Part shown: positions 1-9,631 of the stretch, in pieces
How the letters are laid out: the number at the start of each line of letters is the position of its first letter
Numbering within the stretch: position 1 is the first letter of the stretch
Origin: Ralstonia sp. NFACC01
GTDB taxonomy: Bacteria > Pseudomonadota > Gammaproteobacteria > Burkholderiales > Burkholderiaceae
Assembly: GCF_900115545.1 (NCBI RefSeq)
Contig: NZ_FOWV01000001.1
Span: 806,001-870,000, forward strand
Direction of reading: 5' to 3'
DNA length: 64,000 nt
The notes under the pieces: generated by a model
The model's database searches: none
What the model saw: the letters and a program-made list of their open reading frames with translations, nothing else
What the model was told of the DNA's origin: nothing
Program-made: the position numbers and the translations under genes

Positions 1-2
1 AC

Positions 3-2036
3 GCCTACCTGCGCGTGCTGGCCGTAACCGGCGTGATTCCGCCGGCGCTGCGCGATGCGGCGATCGCGCAATCGCTCAAGCAGCAGGCCCTGAACACACG
101 CGTGCCGCCTCCGCCGATTGAGCACAAAGGCACAAACGCCGTGCGCGTCAACCTGGCGGGCATGCTCGGCATATCGCGCATGTATGCGCTCGACCGGCTC
201 GACCTGACCGCCAGCAGCACGCTCGATGCGCCGTTGCAGCGCGATATCTCCACTGAGCTGCGCAAGCTGCGCGACCCGGCACAAGCCAAGGCTGCCGGCC
301 TCGTCGGCGACATGATGCTGGAGCGCGGCGACCCGCGCGGCGTGACTTACAGCTTCACGCTCTATGAACGGGCGCCGGGCGGCAACCGCGTGCTGGTGCA
401 GGCCGACACGTTCGACAAGCCGTTCGACATCAACGAAGGCGTCAAGCTGGATCTGGGCTCAACGGCCAAGCTGCGCACGCTGGTGACGTATCTCCAGATC
501 GTGGCTGAGCTGCATAAGCGCTATGCCGACCAGCCTGCGGCGGCGCTGCGCAAAATCAACATCCCAGTGCAGAACCCGATCGAGCGCTGGGCGGTGGACT
601 ACCTCGCTCACACGCAAGACCGGTCGCTCGAGGCAATGCTGGATGCGTCGATGGAGCGCAAGTACTCCGGCAACGCCGGCGAATGGTTTGCCACCGGCGG
701 CGGCATGCAGAGTTTCGAGAACTTCGAGAAATGGGAAGGCACGCAGAACTTCACGGTGCGCGAGGGGCTCAAGCATTCCGTCAATCTCGTGTTCGTACGG
801 ATCATGCGTGACATCTCGCGCTACTTTCAGCATCAGTTGCCCAACGCCGGCGCCGAGGCGTTGACCAACCCCGATTCCCCGCAGCGACAGGTCTACCTGC
901 AACGCTTTGCCGACCGCGAAGGCAAGCTGTTCATGGGCCGGTTCTACACGAAGTACAAAGGCAAGACCGACCAGCAGCGCGAAGCCATCCTCGTGCAAAG
1001 CACCCGCCCCACACCGGTGCGGCTGGCCACGATCTACCGCAGCATCGACCCGGAAGCCGGCCCCGGCAAACTCGCGGCATTCATCCGCAGCTACCTGCCC
1101 GGTGCAAAACTGGATGAGGCGGAACTTACCAACCTGTATGAGAAGTATTCCGTCCAACGTTTCGACCTGGCCGACCGCGGCTACATCGCCCGGCTGCATC
1201 CGCTGGAACTTTGGCTGGTGGCGTACCTGCGAACCCATCCTCAAGCCACGCTTGCGCAGGTGAACGAGGCAAGCGCCGATGAACGGCTGTCCGTCTACAA
1301 ATGGCTGCTGCAATCGCACCGCAAGACCGCGCAAGACAAACGCATCAAGCAGATGCTGGAGATCGAGGCGTTTCAGCAGATTCACGCCATGTGGAAGCGG
1401 CTGGGATATCCGTTTGAATCGCTGGTGCCGTCATACGGAACGGCCATCGGCGCATCGGCAGACCGGCCAGCATCGCTGGCGGAGCTGATGGGCATCATCG
1501 AAAACGACGGCATCCGCGTGCCCAGCGTGCGTATCGACCGCCTGCGCTTCGCCGCCGACACGCCTTACGAAGTCATGCTCTGCCGCGACCCCAACGCCGG
1601 AGAACGCGTGCTGCCGCCCGAAATTCCGCCCTTGGTCAAATCTGCGCTGGCCGGCGTCGTCGAAGGCGGCACCGCCAAGCGGATCTCTGGAACGTTCGTT
1701 CAGAAGGATGGCAAACCCATCGCCATCGGCGGTAAAACCGGCACCGGCGACAACCGCTTCAAAACCTTCAGCCGCGGCGGCGGCCTCATCTCCGAGCGGG
1801 TCGTGAGCCGCTCCGGCGCCTTTGTTTTTTATCTAGGAGATCGCTACTTCGGCACCGTCGTCGCGTACGTAGCCGGCGCAGACGCGGCCAAGTACAAATT
1901 CACCAGCGCACTGACGGTGCAAGTGCTAAAAGTCCTGGCGCCCACGCTGATGAACCATCTGAACCTGCAAGAGGAGGCGCCAGCCTTCAACTGCAACATG
2001 CCGCAGGCCACCGCACCGGAACAAAAGTTGGATTGA
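3..2036 (+). CDS. Penicillin-binding protein, transpeptidase part (5' end outside window)
   Basis: The reading frame is open through the left edge, so the gene starts upstream and only its C-terminal about 675 residues are seen. Numbering from the GTG at position 15, the three penicillin-binding transpeptidase motifs are present in order: STAK at 149-152 (SxxK, catalytic serine), SVN at 255-257 (SxN), and KTGT at 574-577. This makes it a DD-transpeptidase acting on peptidoglycan in the periplasm. The missing N-terminal part may hold a transglycosylase domain, as in class A enzymes, but that cannot be checked here. The spacing between motifs two and three (over 300 residues) is large, so an insertion is present relative to the usual fold. 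It ends 3 bases before the convergent MFS gene. Confidence 0.8.
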   Translation, partial: AYLRVLAVTGVIPPALRDAAIAQSLKQQALNTRVPPPPIEHKGTNAVRVNLAGMLGISRMYALDRLDLTASSTLDAPLQRDISTELRKLRDPAQAKAAGLVGDMMLERGDPRGVTYSFTLYERAPGGNRVLVQADTFDKPFDINEGVKLDLGSTAKLRTLVTYLQIVAELHKRYADQPAAALRKINIPVQNPIERWAVDYLAHTQDRSLEAMLDASMERKYSGNAGEWFATGGGMQSFENFEKWEGTQNFTVREGLKHSVNLVFVRIMRDISRYFQHQLPNAGAEALTNPDSPQRQVYLQRFADREGKLFMGRFYTKYKGKTDQQREAILVQSTRPTPVRLATIYRSIDPEAGPGKLAAFIRSYLPGAKLDEAELTNLYEKYSVQRFDLADRGYIARLHPLELWLVAYLRTHPQATLAQVNEASADERLSVYKWLLQSHRKTAQDKRIKQMLEIEAFQQIHAMWKRLGYPFESLVPSYGTAIGASADRPASLAELMGIIENDGIRVPSVRIDRLRFAADTPYEVMLCRDPNAGERVLPPEIPPLVKSALAGVVEGGTAKRISGTFVQKDGKPIAIGGKTGTGDNRFKTFSRGGGLISERVVSRSGAFVFYLGDRYFGTVVAYVAGADAAKYKFTSALTVQVLKVLAPTLMNHLNLQEEAPAFNCNMPQATAPEQKLD

Positions 2037-2039
2037 TCT

Positions 2040-3593
2040 TTACCGCAACGACCGCTGCAACCAGATCGCCCCCGCGCAAACCAACGCCACCACCGCGCCC
2101 CAGGCGAACAAATCCCCCACGGCCAACAGCGTCGCCTGCCGGTCAATCTCGGCCGAGATGCGAATCAACTCCGAACCCTGCAGGGGATGCGGCCACTGCC
2201 AAGCTGGCGTCAGCGCGCTGACGTGCCCCACCAGGTCGGTGCGATGCTGTGCCTGTCCGCGCTGCAGCAACAACGTGGCCCCCATCGTCCCAAACGCCTG
2301 GGCCCAAGCCCGCATGATCCCCTTGAACTGGTAGGCATGCCCGAAATCCTTGGCTGGCAGATCCACGTAAGACAGCCCCGCCACCTGGATCACCACGAAC
2401 ATCCCCACCATACCTTCGATCATGAACCCCGGCACCACCGCCGCCACCGACGCGCCCGGCGTGGCCACATGCGACATCCACAGCAGCGCAGTCGCCATCA
2501 GGACGAAGCCGATGGAGATCAGCACGCGCTTGGTTGGCAGCACGTTCGTCAGCTGAAAGTTCAGGATGCCCAGTGCAACCGTCACCAGCCCGCCCAGGCT
2601 CATCAACTGGGCGGTGGTTTCATAACGGAAGCCCAAACCGTTCTGCAGCAGGCTCGACGAGAGAAAACCCCACGCGCTCGCAAACAGGTAATAGATGGCG
2701 TAGAAGACCATGCCCATCAGGAAGCGCCGCTGCAGCGTCGCCCGCAGGTCGACCCACGGCAAGGGATGGCCCGTCTGCCGAATACCCACCCAGATAATGA
2801 GCGCCACCACCGCAATGATCGGCACCACCTGCGCGGGCGAACCATCGGGATGAACGAAGCGGGCCTGCTGGAAACCGTGCAGCGCAATCAACGCAGCCAG
2901 CCCAAAGGCGATGGCCGAGGGCCAGTCGAGCGAGGCGAAATCGCCCTTGCGCTCGTGCATCTTCGGATGCGGATAGAACGCCGCCACCAGCCCGCACACC
3001 ACCACCGCCACCAGCAACTGCGCGACGAAGATGGCGCGCCAGCCGAATTGCTCCGTGAGCGCCGCCGACAGCATCGGTGACACGCAACTCAGCCCAAAGA
3101 TGCCGTAGATCATGCCTTTCATCATCGTGCGGCGTTCGTGCGCGGGGCTGTGCTGCACAAAGATGCGCGAAGTCGACAGCATCGGCCCGCCGCCAAACCC
3201 CTGCACCGCCCGGCCGACGATCAGCATCGTGCCGCCCTCGGCCGCCGCACACATCAGCGTGCCGATGATGAACACCAGAAGCGACAACAGAGTGTGTCTG
3301 CGGTAAGTCATGTGATCGGCCAGCCGGCCCATTACCAGAATCGCCAGGCTGGCCGCCGCCGCATACGCCGTCACGGCCCAGAGATACACATCCTGAGACG
3401 CCAGCACCCCGCCTTCGATATGCGGCCCGGCAATCGAGAACATCAGGTTGGACATGTAGTCCACGCCCGTCGCCAAGCCAATCACCATGCCCACCATGCG
3501 CAACTCCATCCGGCTGCCGACGGTCGATGCGGCGACTGGTTTGCGAGGCGCGGACGGCGGAGAAACCATGTGGTCTGTGCTTGGCGTGTTCAT
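2040..3593 (-). CDS. MFS transporter, DHA2-like, 517 aa
   Basis: A long hydrophobic protein with about 14 predicted membrane segments after a 30-residue hydrophilic N-terminus, the size and layout of the 14-helix DHA2 drug:H+ antiporter branch of the major facilitator superfamily. The loop GRLADHMTYRRH near residue 90 is the motif between helices 2 and 3, and GRAVQGFGGGPM near 125 is typical of DHA2 helix 4. It sits in the inner membrane and probably exports a small compound; the substrate is not readable. It is divergent from a LysR gene 64 bases away, which is its likely regulator. The start ATG has no alternative nearby that keeps helix 1. Confidence 0.85.
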   Translation of the reverse strand: MNTPSTDHMVSPPSAPRKPVAASTVGSRMELRMVGMVIGLATGVDYMSNLMFSIAGPHIEGGVLASQDVYLWAVTAYAAAASLAILVMGRLADHMTYRRHTLLSLLVFIIGTLMCAAAEGGTMLIVGRAVQGFGGGPMLSTSRIFVQHSPAHERRTMMKGMIYGIFGLSCVSPMLSAALTEQFGWRAIFVAQLLVAVVVCGLVAAFYPHPKMHERKGDFASLDWPSAIAFGLAALIALHGFQQARFVHPDGSPAQVVPIIAVVALIIWVGIRQTGHPLPWVDLRATLQRRFLMGMVFYAIYYLFASAWGFLSSSLLQNGLGFRYETTAQLMSLGGLVTVALGILNFQLTNVLPTKRVLISIGFVLMATALLWMSHVATPGASVAAVVPGFMIEGMVGMFVVIQVAGLSYVDLPAKDFGHAYQFKGIMRAWAQAFGTMGATLLLQRGQAQHRTDLVGHVSALTPAWQWPHPLQGSELIRISAEIDRQATLLAVGDLFAWGAVVALVCAGAIWLQRSLR

Positions 3594-3657
3594 GCAGGGA
3601 TGGTAATTTGCCTCGAAACCGGCGGAAATCGCCTGCCAACAAATTCATTGTTCAATT

Positions 3658-4623
3658 ATGCGAACGACGGACTGGAACGACTGGGACACTTTCTGCACCG
3701 TGGCCACGCTCGGCAGCTTCACGCGCGCGGCTGACCGGCTGGGGTTGCCCAAGTCGTCGGTCAGCACCGCGGTGTCGCGGCTGGAAGGCAAGATGGGCGT
3801 GCGCCTTTTCGAGCGCAGCACACGCCGCCTGCGCCTGACCGATGCCGGAGAAGCCCTATTGCGCGACGCCGGCCCATTGTTCCAGCGGCTGCGCGAAGTG
3901 TCGGAAGACGCGGCAGCGACGTTTCAGTCACCCGCGGGCACCTTGCGCATTGCCATGCCGTATGAGTTTGCCGCCAAGCAGCTCGCCGAGGTGGTGCTGG
4001 AAGTCATGCGCGAGCACACCAGCCTTCGCATCGAAGTGGACGTTGCGCCGCGCCAGATCGACCCGCTCGCCCAGGGCTACGACATCATGCTGACGGTGCC
4101 GCGTGGCCCGTTGCCTGATTCCGGCCTCGTCGCCCAGCGCGTCTTTGATTTGCGGCGCGCCGTGGTCGTCGCCCCGCAGCTGCTGGAACGCCTCGGGCCG
4201 CTTACCCACCCAGACCAGCTTGCCGATTGGCCCTGCCTCGGCACCTCAAACGAAGCCGAATGGCAGTTCCGCACGCCCGGCGGCGAGACGATCAATCTGC
4301 CCCTGGACTTCCGCATGCGCACATCCAACAGCGAACTGCGCATGCAGGCCGCCATTGCGGGCCTGGGCGTCGCCCGCATTACCTCCGTGTTTGCTACCGA
4401 TCTGATCGGCTCCGGCGCGCTACAGGAGGCGCTGACGGATTTCCAATCGCCGCCGATGCGCGTGTATGCCGTCTTCCCGGGCCGCCGCCTGATGCCCGCC
4501 AAGGTCAAGGTTTTCATGGATGCCCTGCACCGCCGCATAGAGCATTCCCGCCAACACACCGACATGCGGCCCACCTTCGTAGACGAGGCCGCTGCATCCT
4601 GGCCGCCAGAGTCGCTGCTCTGA
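3658..4623 (+). CDS. LysR family transcriptional regulator, 321 aa
   Basis: The first 60 residues form the LysR winged helix-turn-helix (FCTVATLGSFTRAADRLG, then SSVSTAVSRLEGKMGVRLFER), followed by a linker helix and a substrate-binding-like effector domain to about residue 295. The style (TRRLRLTDAG, LRIAMPYEF) is that of the CrgA/AaeR-like branch common in Burkholderiales. It is divergent from the DHA2 exporter with a 64-base shared promoter region, so it most likely controls that gene and itself in response to an exported or related compound. The effector is unknown. Confidence 0.9.
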   Translation: MRTTDWNDWDTFCTVATLGSFTRAADRLGLPKSSVSTAVSRLEGKMGVRLFERSTRRLRLTDAGEALLRDAGPLFQRLREVSEDAAATFQSPAGTLRIAMPYEFAAKQLAEVVLEVMREHTSLRIEVDVAPRQIDPLAQGYDIMLTVPRGPLPDSGLVAQRVFDLRRAVVVAPQLLERLGPLTHPDQLADWPCLGTSNEAEWQFRTPGGETINLPLDFRMRTSNSELRMQAAIAGLGVARITSVFATDLIGSGALQEALTDFQSPPMRVYAVFPGRRLMPAKVKVFMDALHRRIEHSRQHTDMRPTFVDEAAASWPPESLL

Positions 4624-4656
4624 CTTTCAATCTTTCCTTCTTATCTACGCAAAGCC

Positions 4657-5136
4657 ATGCGCACGTCCACCAAACTCCCTGTTTTGATTGCCGCGCTCGC
4701 TCTGAGCGCCGTTGGCTGTTCCCGCGCCGAAGACATCGGCAGCGTCAGCACCAATTTCCGCATCACGGGCTCCGACAAGATCGTCATCGAAGCCTTTGAC
4801 GATCCGCTCGTGCAGGGCGTGACCTGCTACGTCTCGCGGGCGCGCACCGGCGGCATCAAGGGCACGCTGGGCGTGGCCGAAGACGTGAGCGAGGCCGCCG
4901 TGGCCTGCCGCCAGGTCGGCGACATCAGCTTCGTCAAACCGCTGCCCCAGCAGGACGACATGTTCACGCAGCGCCTGTCGCTCGTCTTCAAGACGCTGCA
5001 CGTGGTGCGCACGGTCGATCGCAAGCGGAATGTGCTGGTCTATCTGACGTATTCAGACAAGGTCATTTCGGGCAGCCCGAAGAACAGCGTGACGGCCGTG
5101 CCGATCCCGGCCAGCCAACCCATTCCGGTCAAGTGA
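4657..5136 (+). CDS. creA: CreA family protein, 159 aa
   Basis: A small exported protein. The N-terminus is a signal peptide with a lipobox-like ending (LSAVGC at about 16-21), so it may be a lipoprotein or a cleaved periplasmic protein. The rest matches the CreA family in length and in the core segments IVIEAFDDPLVQGVTCYVSR and GDISFVKPLP. CreA is conserved in proteobacteria, but its biochemical role is not established. It follows the LysR gene by 33 bases on the same strand and might be co-transcribed with it, though no functional link is evident. Confidence 0.88.
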   Translation: MRTSTKLPVLIAALALSAVGCSRAEDIGSVSTNFRITGSDKIVIEAFDDPLVQGVTCYVSRARTGGIKGTLGVAEDVSEAAVACRQVGDISFVKPLPQQDDMFTQRLSLVFKTLHVVRTVDRKRNVLVYLTYSDKVISGSPKNSVTAVPIPASQPIPVK

Positions 5137-5164
5137 GGCGCGAGGCGTACATAAAGCGGCGATA

Positions 5165-5179
5165 GCACCACATTGGTGC
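5165..5179. repeat. Short hairpin GCACCA-cat-TGGTGC
   Basis: A perfect 6-base inverted repeat with a 3-base loop, 28 bases after the creA stop. There is no following T-run, so it is not a classical intrinsic terminator. It may stabilise the transcript end or be chance. Confidence 0.3.
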
Positions 5180-5231
5180 GGCGCAACGCAAGCGTGGTGG
5201 CCGAGCAACGGTAGACGGCGCAAAAGGGGTG

Positions 5232-5251
5232 CATACGTAAGCCTACGTATG
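5232..5251. promoter_or_regulatory. Palindrome CATACGTA-agcc-TACGTATG upstream of a small gene
   Basis: A perfect 8-base inverted repeat with a 4-base spacer lies 67 bases upstream of the ATG of the 58-residue gene. A TATGAT hexamer (5272-5277) just downstream could be a -10 element, which would place the dyad in the -35 region, where an operator is expected. No protein that binds it is recognised. Confidence 0.4.
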
Positions 5252-5317
5252 GTGCATTGCATCATCTGGTGTATGATCAGGGTATTCCCTAACCGGGATT
5301 TCCCTAAGAGGCCAATC

Positions 5318-5494
5318 ATGCAAAACACGAACGACCTGAAGCTGACCGATCAACTCGAACGCGAACTGATCGAGCGCGAAATGTCCGAAGGTATCTACTA
5401 CTATCGCCGTCCGAGCGGCCAATCGTTCTCGTTCGCCCAGTTCTTCTCGGCAATCGCGAACCTGTTCGGCACGCACCGCACCGCCAAGGCCTAA
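5318..5494 (+). CDS. Small unknown protein, 58 aa
   Basis: The ATG at 5318 follows a purine-rich AAGAGG at a good distance. The peptide has an acidic, helical N-terminal half (QLERELIEREMSEGIYYYRR) and a C-terminal amphipathic segment (FAQFFSAIANLF) before a basic end. It has no cysteines and no clear membrane helix. I do not recognise the family. Coding is supported by the ribosome site, the regulatory-looking dyad upstream, a terminator-like hairpin downstream, and the absence of any competing gene. An in-frame ATG at 5249 lies inside the promoter-like region and is less likely. Confidence 0.6.
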   Translation: MQNTNDLKLTDQLERELIEREMSEGIYYYRRPSGQSFSFAQFFSAIANLFGTHRTAKA

Positions 5495-5864
5495 TCCGCC
5501 GCGCTGTTGTTGATGGGCGTGTGCCCAAGCTAGCTGTATGCAGCAATCGCAATTTCAGTAGCACCGTGCGCCGGCCGTGTGTCATCACACCCGCCGCCAC
5601 ACCCGCCAGGTCATGACCGCCTGGTGCCAATCGAGGGCCGGATTCCGGCCCTTTGTCATTTCTGCGGCATTTGTTTGGTTTGTCTGCGTGCCGCAGCATC
5701 GCCCTTTTTCCTCCGACCGGCTCGCCGCGCTGCGGTTGTCTTCTGGTTCACCTGTGCTTTACTGAGTAGAGCCGCGACCACCGATATCGAGACCACGCGC
5801 ACGTCTTCGTAGCAAGGAAGGCGCACAGCATGGCACCCGGCGCCCATCCCCCAAGGAGACTCCC
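5495..5864. other. 370-base gap upstream of the molybdenum hydroxylase operon
   Basis: No credible gene is seen: open frames here have poor composition and no ribosome site. It holds the hairpin at 5635-5655 and, at its right end, the strong AAGGAG ribosome site of the next gene. The operon promoter should lie in the last 200 bases, but I cannot place it with confidence. Confidence 0.5.
5635..5655 (+). terminator. Hairpin GGGCCGG-att-CCGGCCC with short T-run
   Basis: A perfect 7-base GC stem with a 3-base loop, followed by TTTGTCATTT. It lies between the 58-residue gene and the molybdenum hydroxylase operon and could end the former transcript. The T-run is weak. Confidence 0.5.
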
Positions 5865-6392
5865 ATGGCGATCAGCCTCAAGCTGTCGGTCAACGGTGCG
5901 CCTGTCACCGTCAGTGTCGAACCTCATACCCTCCTAGTCCAATTGCTGCGCGAAAACTTGCGCCTGACCGGTACGCACGTCGGCTGCGATACCGCGCAAT
6001 GCGGTGCGTGCACGGTGCATATGAACGGGCGCGCGGTGAAGTCCTGCAACATCCTGGCCGTGCAGGCCGACGGCGCCGAGGTGACGACCATTGAAGGCCT
6101 GTCAAAAAATGGTGCGCTGCACCCGATGCAGGAAGCCTTTCGCCAATGCCACGGCCTGCAATGCGGCTTCTGCACGCCCGGCATGGTGATGGCGGCCACG
6201 GCGCTGGTGGCGCAGCATCCGCATCCCGATGAACACACGGTGCGCGAGCAGCTCGACGGCAATCTTTGCCGCTGCACGGGCTATCACAACATCGTGCGTG
6301 CCGTCATGCACGGTGCCGAAGCGATGGCCGAAGCCCAAGGCGACGATGCCTCGCTCCAAAACCTGGCCGCAGCGCGCGCCCACGCCGCCTGA
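5865..6392 (+). CDS. (2Fe-2S) small subunit of a CoxS-type molybdenum hydroxylase, 175 aa
   Basis: This is the iron-sulfur electron-transfer subunit of a three-subunit xanthine-oxidase-family enzyme. The plant-type ferredoxin cluster is bound by C41, C46, C49 and C61, and the second cluster by C100, C103, C135 and C137 (CGFC and CRC). Both sets are complete. The length is usual for CoxS/IorA-like proteins. A strong AAGGAG precedes the ATG. It is the first gene of a run of seven tightly spaced genes on the same strand; the large subunit starts 18 bases later. Electrons would pass from the molybdenum site through these clusters to the FAD subunit. Confidence 0.93.
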   Translation: MAISLKLSVNGAPVTVSVEPHTLLVQLLRENLRLTGTHVGCDTAQCGACTVHMNGRAVKSCNILAVQADGAEVTTIEGLSKNGALHPMQEAFRQCHGLQCGFCTPGMVMAATALVAQHPHPDEHTVREQLDGNLCRCTGYHNIVRAVMHGAEAMAEAQGDDASLQNLAAARAHAA

Positions 6393-6410
6393 CCCAGCGA
6401 GGAGACCACC

Positions 6411-8789
6411 ATGAACGCTCCCGCAGAACCCAACAACCACCTGATCGGTGCGTCCGTCAAACGCAAGGAAGATTTCCGCTTCCTGACAGGCGCCGGACAG
6501 TACACGGACGATGTCGTCCAGGCGCACCAGTCCTACGCAGTGTTCCTGCGCTCGCCGTATGCGCATGCCCGCATCAAACACATCAACGCGGATGCGGCAC
6601 GCAATCATCCGGGCGTGCTGGCCGTGCTCACGGGCGACGACCTCGCTGCCGACAAGGTGAACGGCCTGCCGTGCGGCTGGCTCATCCACAGCATTGACGG
6701 CACGCCGATGAAGGAGCCGCCCCACCCTGTGCTCGCGCAAGGCAAGGTGCGCCACGTGGGCGACCAGGTCGCGCTGGTGGTGGCTGAATCGGTGAAGATC
6801 GCCAAAGATGCGGTCGAGATGATCGACGTCGAATACGACGAACTGCCCGCCGTGGTCGACACCGCCACCGCAGATGCTGCCGGCACCGCCGTCCACGACG
6901 ACGTGCCCAACAACACCTGCTACACCTGGGGCCACGGCGACAAGGTCGCCACCGATGCGGCGTTTGCCAAGGCCGAGCACGTGACGCAGCTCGACATCGT
7001 CAACAACCGGCTGATCCCGAATGCGATCGAGCCGCGCGCCGTCAATGCCAGCTATTCGCGTCAGGACGACAGCTACACGCTTTACGTTGCCAACCAGAAC
7101 CCGCACGTCGAACGCCTGCTGATGTCGGCATTCGTGCTGGGCCTGACCGAAGCCAAGGTGCGTGTGATTGCGCCGGATGTGGGCGGCGGGTTCGGCTCGA
7201 AGATCTTTCTGTACCCCGAAGACGTGGCGCTTACTTGGGCATCGAAAAAGGTGGGCCGGCCGATCAAGTGGACGGCCGAGCGCTCCGAATCCTTTCTGAC
7301 CGATGCGCATGGCCGCGACCACGTTACGCATGCGGAACTGGCGCTCGATGCGCAGGGCAATTTCCTCGCCATGCGCGTGCATACGACGGCCAACATGGGC
7401 GCGTATCTGTCGACGTTTGCCAGCAGCGTGCCAACCATCCTGTATGCGACGTTGCTTGCCGGCCAGTACAAGACGCCAGCCATTTATGCCGAAGTGAAAG
7501 CGGTCTTCACGAACACCGCGCCCGTCGATGCGTATCGCGGCGCCGGGCGGCCGGAAGCGACGTATGTGGTTGAACGGCTCGTTGAAACTGCTGCGCGCGA
7601 ACTGCAAGTCGATCCGGCTGAACTGCGCCGCCGCAACTTCATCCGCACATTCCCCTATGCCACGCCGGTTGGCCTGACCTATGACACGGGCGACTACGAG
7701 CCGTGCCTGGATCGCGCCATCGAATTGGCCGATGTAAAAGGCTTTGCAGCCCGACGCGATGCCTCCCGCGCCAAGGGCCGGCTGCGCGGCATGGGCTATT
7801 CCTGCTACATCGAGGCTTGCGGGCTCGCGCCGTCGAACATCGCAGGGGCATTGGGCGCGCGGGCTGGCCTGTTCGAAGCCGGCGAAATTCGCGTGCACCC
7901 AACGGGCTCCGTCACGGTCTTCACCGGCTCGCACAGCCACGGCCAGGGCCACGAGACGACGTTCGCGCAAGTGGTGGCCGATCGCCTGGGCGTGCCCATC
8001 GACAACATCGAGATCGTGCACGGCGACACCGGGCGCATCCCGTTCGGCATGGGCACGTACGGCTCGCGCTCGATTGCCGTGGGCGGCTCGGCCATCATGA
8101 AGGCACTCGACAAGATCGAGGCCAAGGCCAAGAAGATCGCCGCGCATTTGCTGGAGGCCTCGGCGGAAGACATCGAGTTCAAGGATGGCGTCTTCCGCGT
8201 GGCCGGCACCGACCGCACCAAGACCTTTGGCGAAGTCGCGCTCACGGCCTACGTGCCGCACAACTATCCACTCGACAAGCTTGAACCTGGGCTGGACGAA
8301 AACGCCTTCTACGATCCGACCAACTTCACCTACCCGGCCGGCGCGTACATCTGCGAGGTGGAAGTCGACCCCGACACCGGCGAGGTGCACATCGACCGCT
8401 TCGTTGCGGTAGACGACTTCGGCAACATCATCAATCCGATGATCGTCGAGGGCCAGGTGCACGGCGGGCTTGGTCAGGGCATCGGCCAGGCGCTGCTCGA
8501 AGCGTGCGTGTACGACGAAAACGGCCAGTTGCTGACGGGCTCCTACATGGACTACGCCATGCCCCGCGCCAACGACCTGCCCAGCTTCACGGTGGAAACC
8601 GCCAAGGGCACGCCGTGCACACACAACCCGCTCGGCGTCAAAGGCTGCGGTGAAGCCGGCGCGATCGGCTCCCCGCCGGCGCTGATCAACGCCATCGTCG
8701 ACGCGCTTGCGCCGCTGGGCGTGAAGGACATCCAGATGCCCGCGACGCCGCACCGCATCTGGCAAACCATTCAAGCGGCCAAGGCCTAG
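6411..8789 (+). CDS. Molybdopterin-binding large subunit, form II CoxL type, 792 aa
   Basis: The catalytic subunit of a xanthine-oxidase-family hydroxylase. It has the aldehyde oxidase/xanthine dehydrogenase a/b hammerhead domain (about 20-130), followed by the molybdopterin-binding region with GGGFGSK near 265. The active-site loop at 374-380 reads AYRGAGR, the signature of form II CoxL; true CO dehydrogenase (form I) has AYxCSFR with the copper-binding cysteine. The catalytic glutamate of the family is E748 in GCGEAG. The protein therefore probably hydroxylates an aldehyde or N-heterocycle rather than CO. Full length, cytoplasmic, and flanked by its small and FAD subunits. The substrate is not known. 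Confidence 0.92.
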   Translation: MNAPAEPNNHLIGASVKRKEDFRFLTGAGQYTDDVVQAHQSYAVFLRSPYAHARIKHINADAARNHPGVLAVLTGDDLAADKVNGLPCGWLIHSIDGTPMKEPPHPVLAQGKVRHVGDQVALVVAESVKIAKDAVEMIDVEYDELPAVVDTATADAAGTAVHDDVPNNTCYTWGHGDKVATDAAFAKAEHVTQLDIVNNRLIPNAIEPRAVNASYSRQDDSYTLYVANQNPHVERLLMSAFVLGLTEAKVRVIAPDVGGGFGSKIFLYPEDVALTWASKKVGRPIKWTAERSESFLTDAHGRDHVTHAELALDAQGNFLAMRVHTTANMGAYLSTFASSVPTILYATLLAGQYKTPAIYAEVKAVFTNTAPVDAYRGAGRPEATYVVERLVETAARELQVDPAELRRRNFIRTFPYATPVGLTYDTGDYEPCLDRAIELADVKGFAARRDASRAKGRLRGMGYSCYIEACGLAPSNIAGALGARAGLFEAGEIRVHPTGSVTVFTGSHSHGQGHETTFAQVVADRLGVPIDNIEIVHGDTGRIPFGMGTYGSRSIAVGGSAIMKALDKIEAKAKKIAAHLLEASAEDIEFKDGVFRVAGTDRTKTFGEVALTAYVPHNYPLDKLEPGLDENAFYDPTNFTYPAGAYICEVEVDPDTGEVHIDRFVAVDDFGNIINPMIVEGQVHGGLGQGIGQALLEACVYDENGQLLTGSYMDYAMPRANDLPSFTVETAKGTPCTHNPLGVKGCGEAGAIGSPPALINAIVDALAPLGVKDIQMPATPHRIWQTIQAAKA

Positions 8790-8804
8790 GCAGAGGAGCC
8801 CACC

Positions 8805-9611
8805 ATGTACGACTTCGAGTACCAGAAAGCCACCGACGCCCAGACCGCCGTCACCGCGCTGAAGACGCACACCGACGCCAAATACCTCGGCGGCGGCCAG
8901 AGCCTGCTGGCGGCGATGAAGCTGCGCTTGGCACAGCCGTCAACGCTGGTGGATGTCACGCGCATTCCGGGCATGACGGGCATTCGCACGCAGCCCGGCG
9001 TGATTACGGTGGGCGCAGCCACACGCCATGCCGATGTGGCAGACAGCGCAGACATCGCCCGCATGCTGCCCGCGCTGGGCGAACTGGCCGGCGGCATCGG
9101 CGACCGGCAAGTGCGTGCGATGGGCACGCTGGGCGGCTCGCTCGCCAACAACGACCCGGCCGCGTGCTACCCGGCCGCTGTGCTCGGCCTGAACGCCACC
9201 GTCGTCACCGAGCGGCGCAACATCGCGGCGGACGATTTCTTCCTCGGCATGTATGAGACCGCGCTGGCTGCGGATGAACTCATCACCGAGGTGCAGTTTC
9301 CCGTGCCGGACCAGGCGGCGTACGTGAAATTCCGCAACCCCGCGTCGCGCTTTGCGCTGGTGGGCGTATTCATCAGTCGCAAGGGCAACAACGTGCGCGT
9401 GGCGGTTACGGGCGCGGCGCCGTGCGTGTTCCGTTGCACGCCGTTGGAGCAGGCGCTGGCAGCCAGCTTTACAGCAGAAGCCGCTCGCAAGGTGGTGGTG
9501 GCTGCCGACGATCTGGTGGGCGATCTGCATGCCTCGCCGGAATATCGGGCGCACCTCATTCCGGTCTTGACGGCGCGCGCGGTTGAGCAGGCGTTGGCGC
9601 ACCATCATTGA
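8805..9611 (+). CDS. FAD-binding medium subunit, CoxM type, 268 aa
   Basis: The flavoprotein subunit of the molybdenum hydroxylase. It has the two FAD motifs of the CoxM/xanthine dehydrogenase FAD domain: AKYLGGGQSLLAAMKLRLAQP near 25-45 and a TLGGSLANNDPAACYPA stretch near 105-120. It accepts electrons from the iron-sulfur subunit and passes them on, perhaps to the quinone pool. The gene starts 15 bases after the large subunit; the order small-large-medium differs from the medium-small-large order of classical coxMSL operons. Its stop overlaps the region before the MoxR gene. Confidence 0.92.
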   Translation: MYDFEYQKATDAQTAVTALKTHTDAKYLGGGQSLLAAMKLRLAQPSTLVDVTRIPGMTGIRTQPGVITVGAATRHADVADSADIARMLPALGELAGGIGDRQVRAMGTLGGSLANNDPAACYPAAVLGLNATVVTERRNIAADDFFLGMYETALAADELITEVQFPVPDQAAYVKFRNPASRFALVGVFISRKGNNVRVAVTGAAPCVFRCTPLEQALAASFTAEAARKVVVAADDLVGDLHASPEYRAHLIPVLTARAVEQALAHHH

Positions 9612-9631
9612 GCGCACGCCCAAGGAACGGC

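Noticed and set aside
6102-8870. Long open frame (922 codons) on the minus strand across the molybdenum hydroxylase large subunit
   Set aside because: It is an antisense shadow of a GC-rich gene; the plus-strand protein has complete family motifs, and the minus-strand product is rich in Arg/His/Val with no domain.
5865-9611. Classical aerobic CO dehydrogenase (coxMSL)
   Set aside because: The large subunit has AYRGAGR instead of AYxCSFR, so the copper-binding cysteine is lacking, and the gene order differs.
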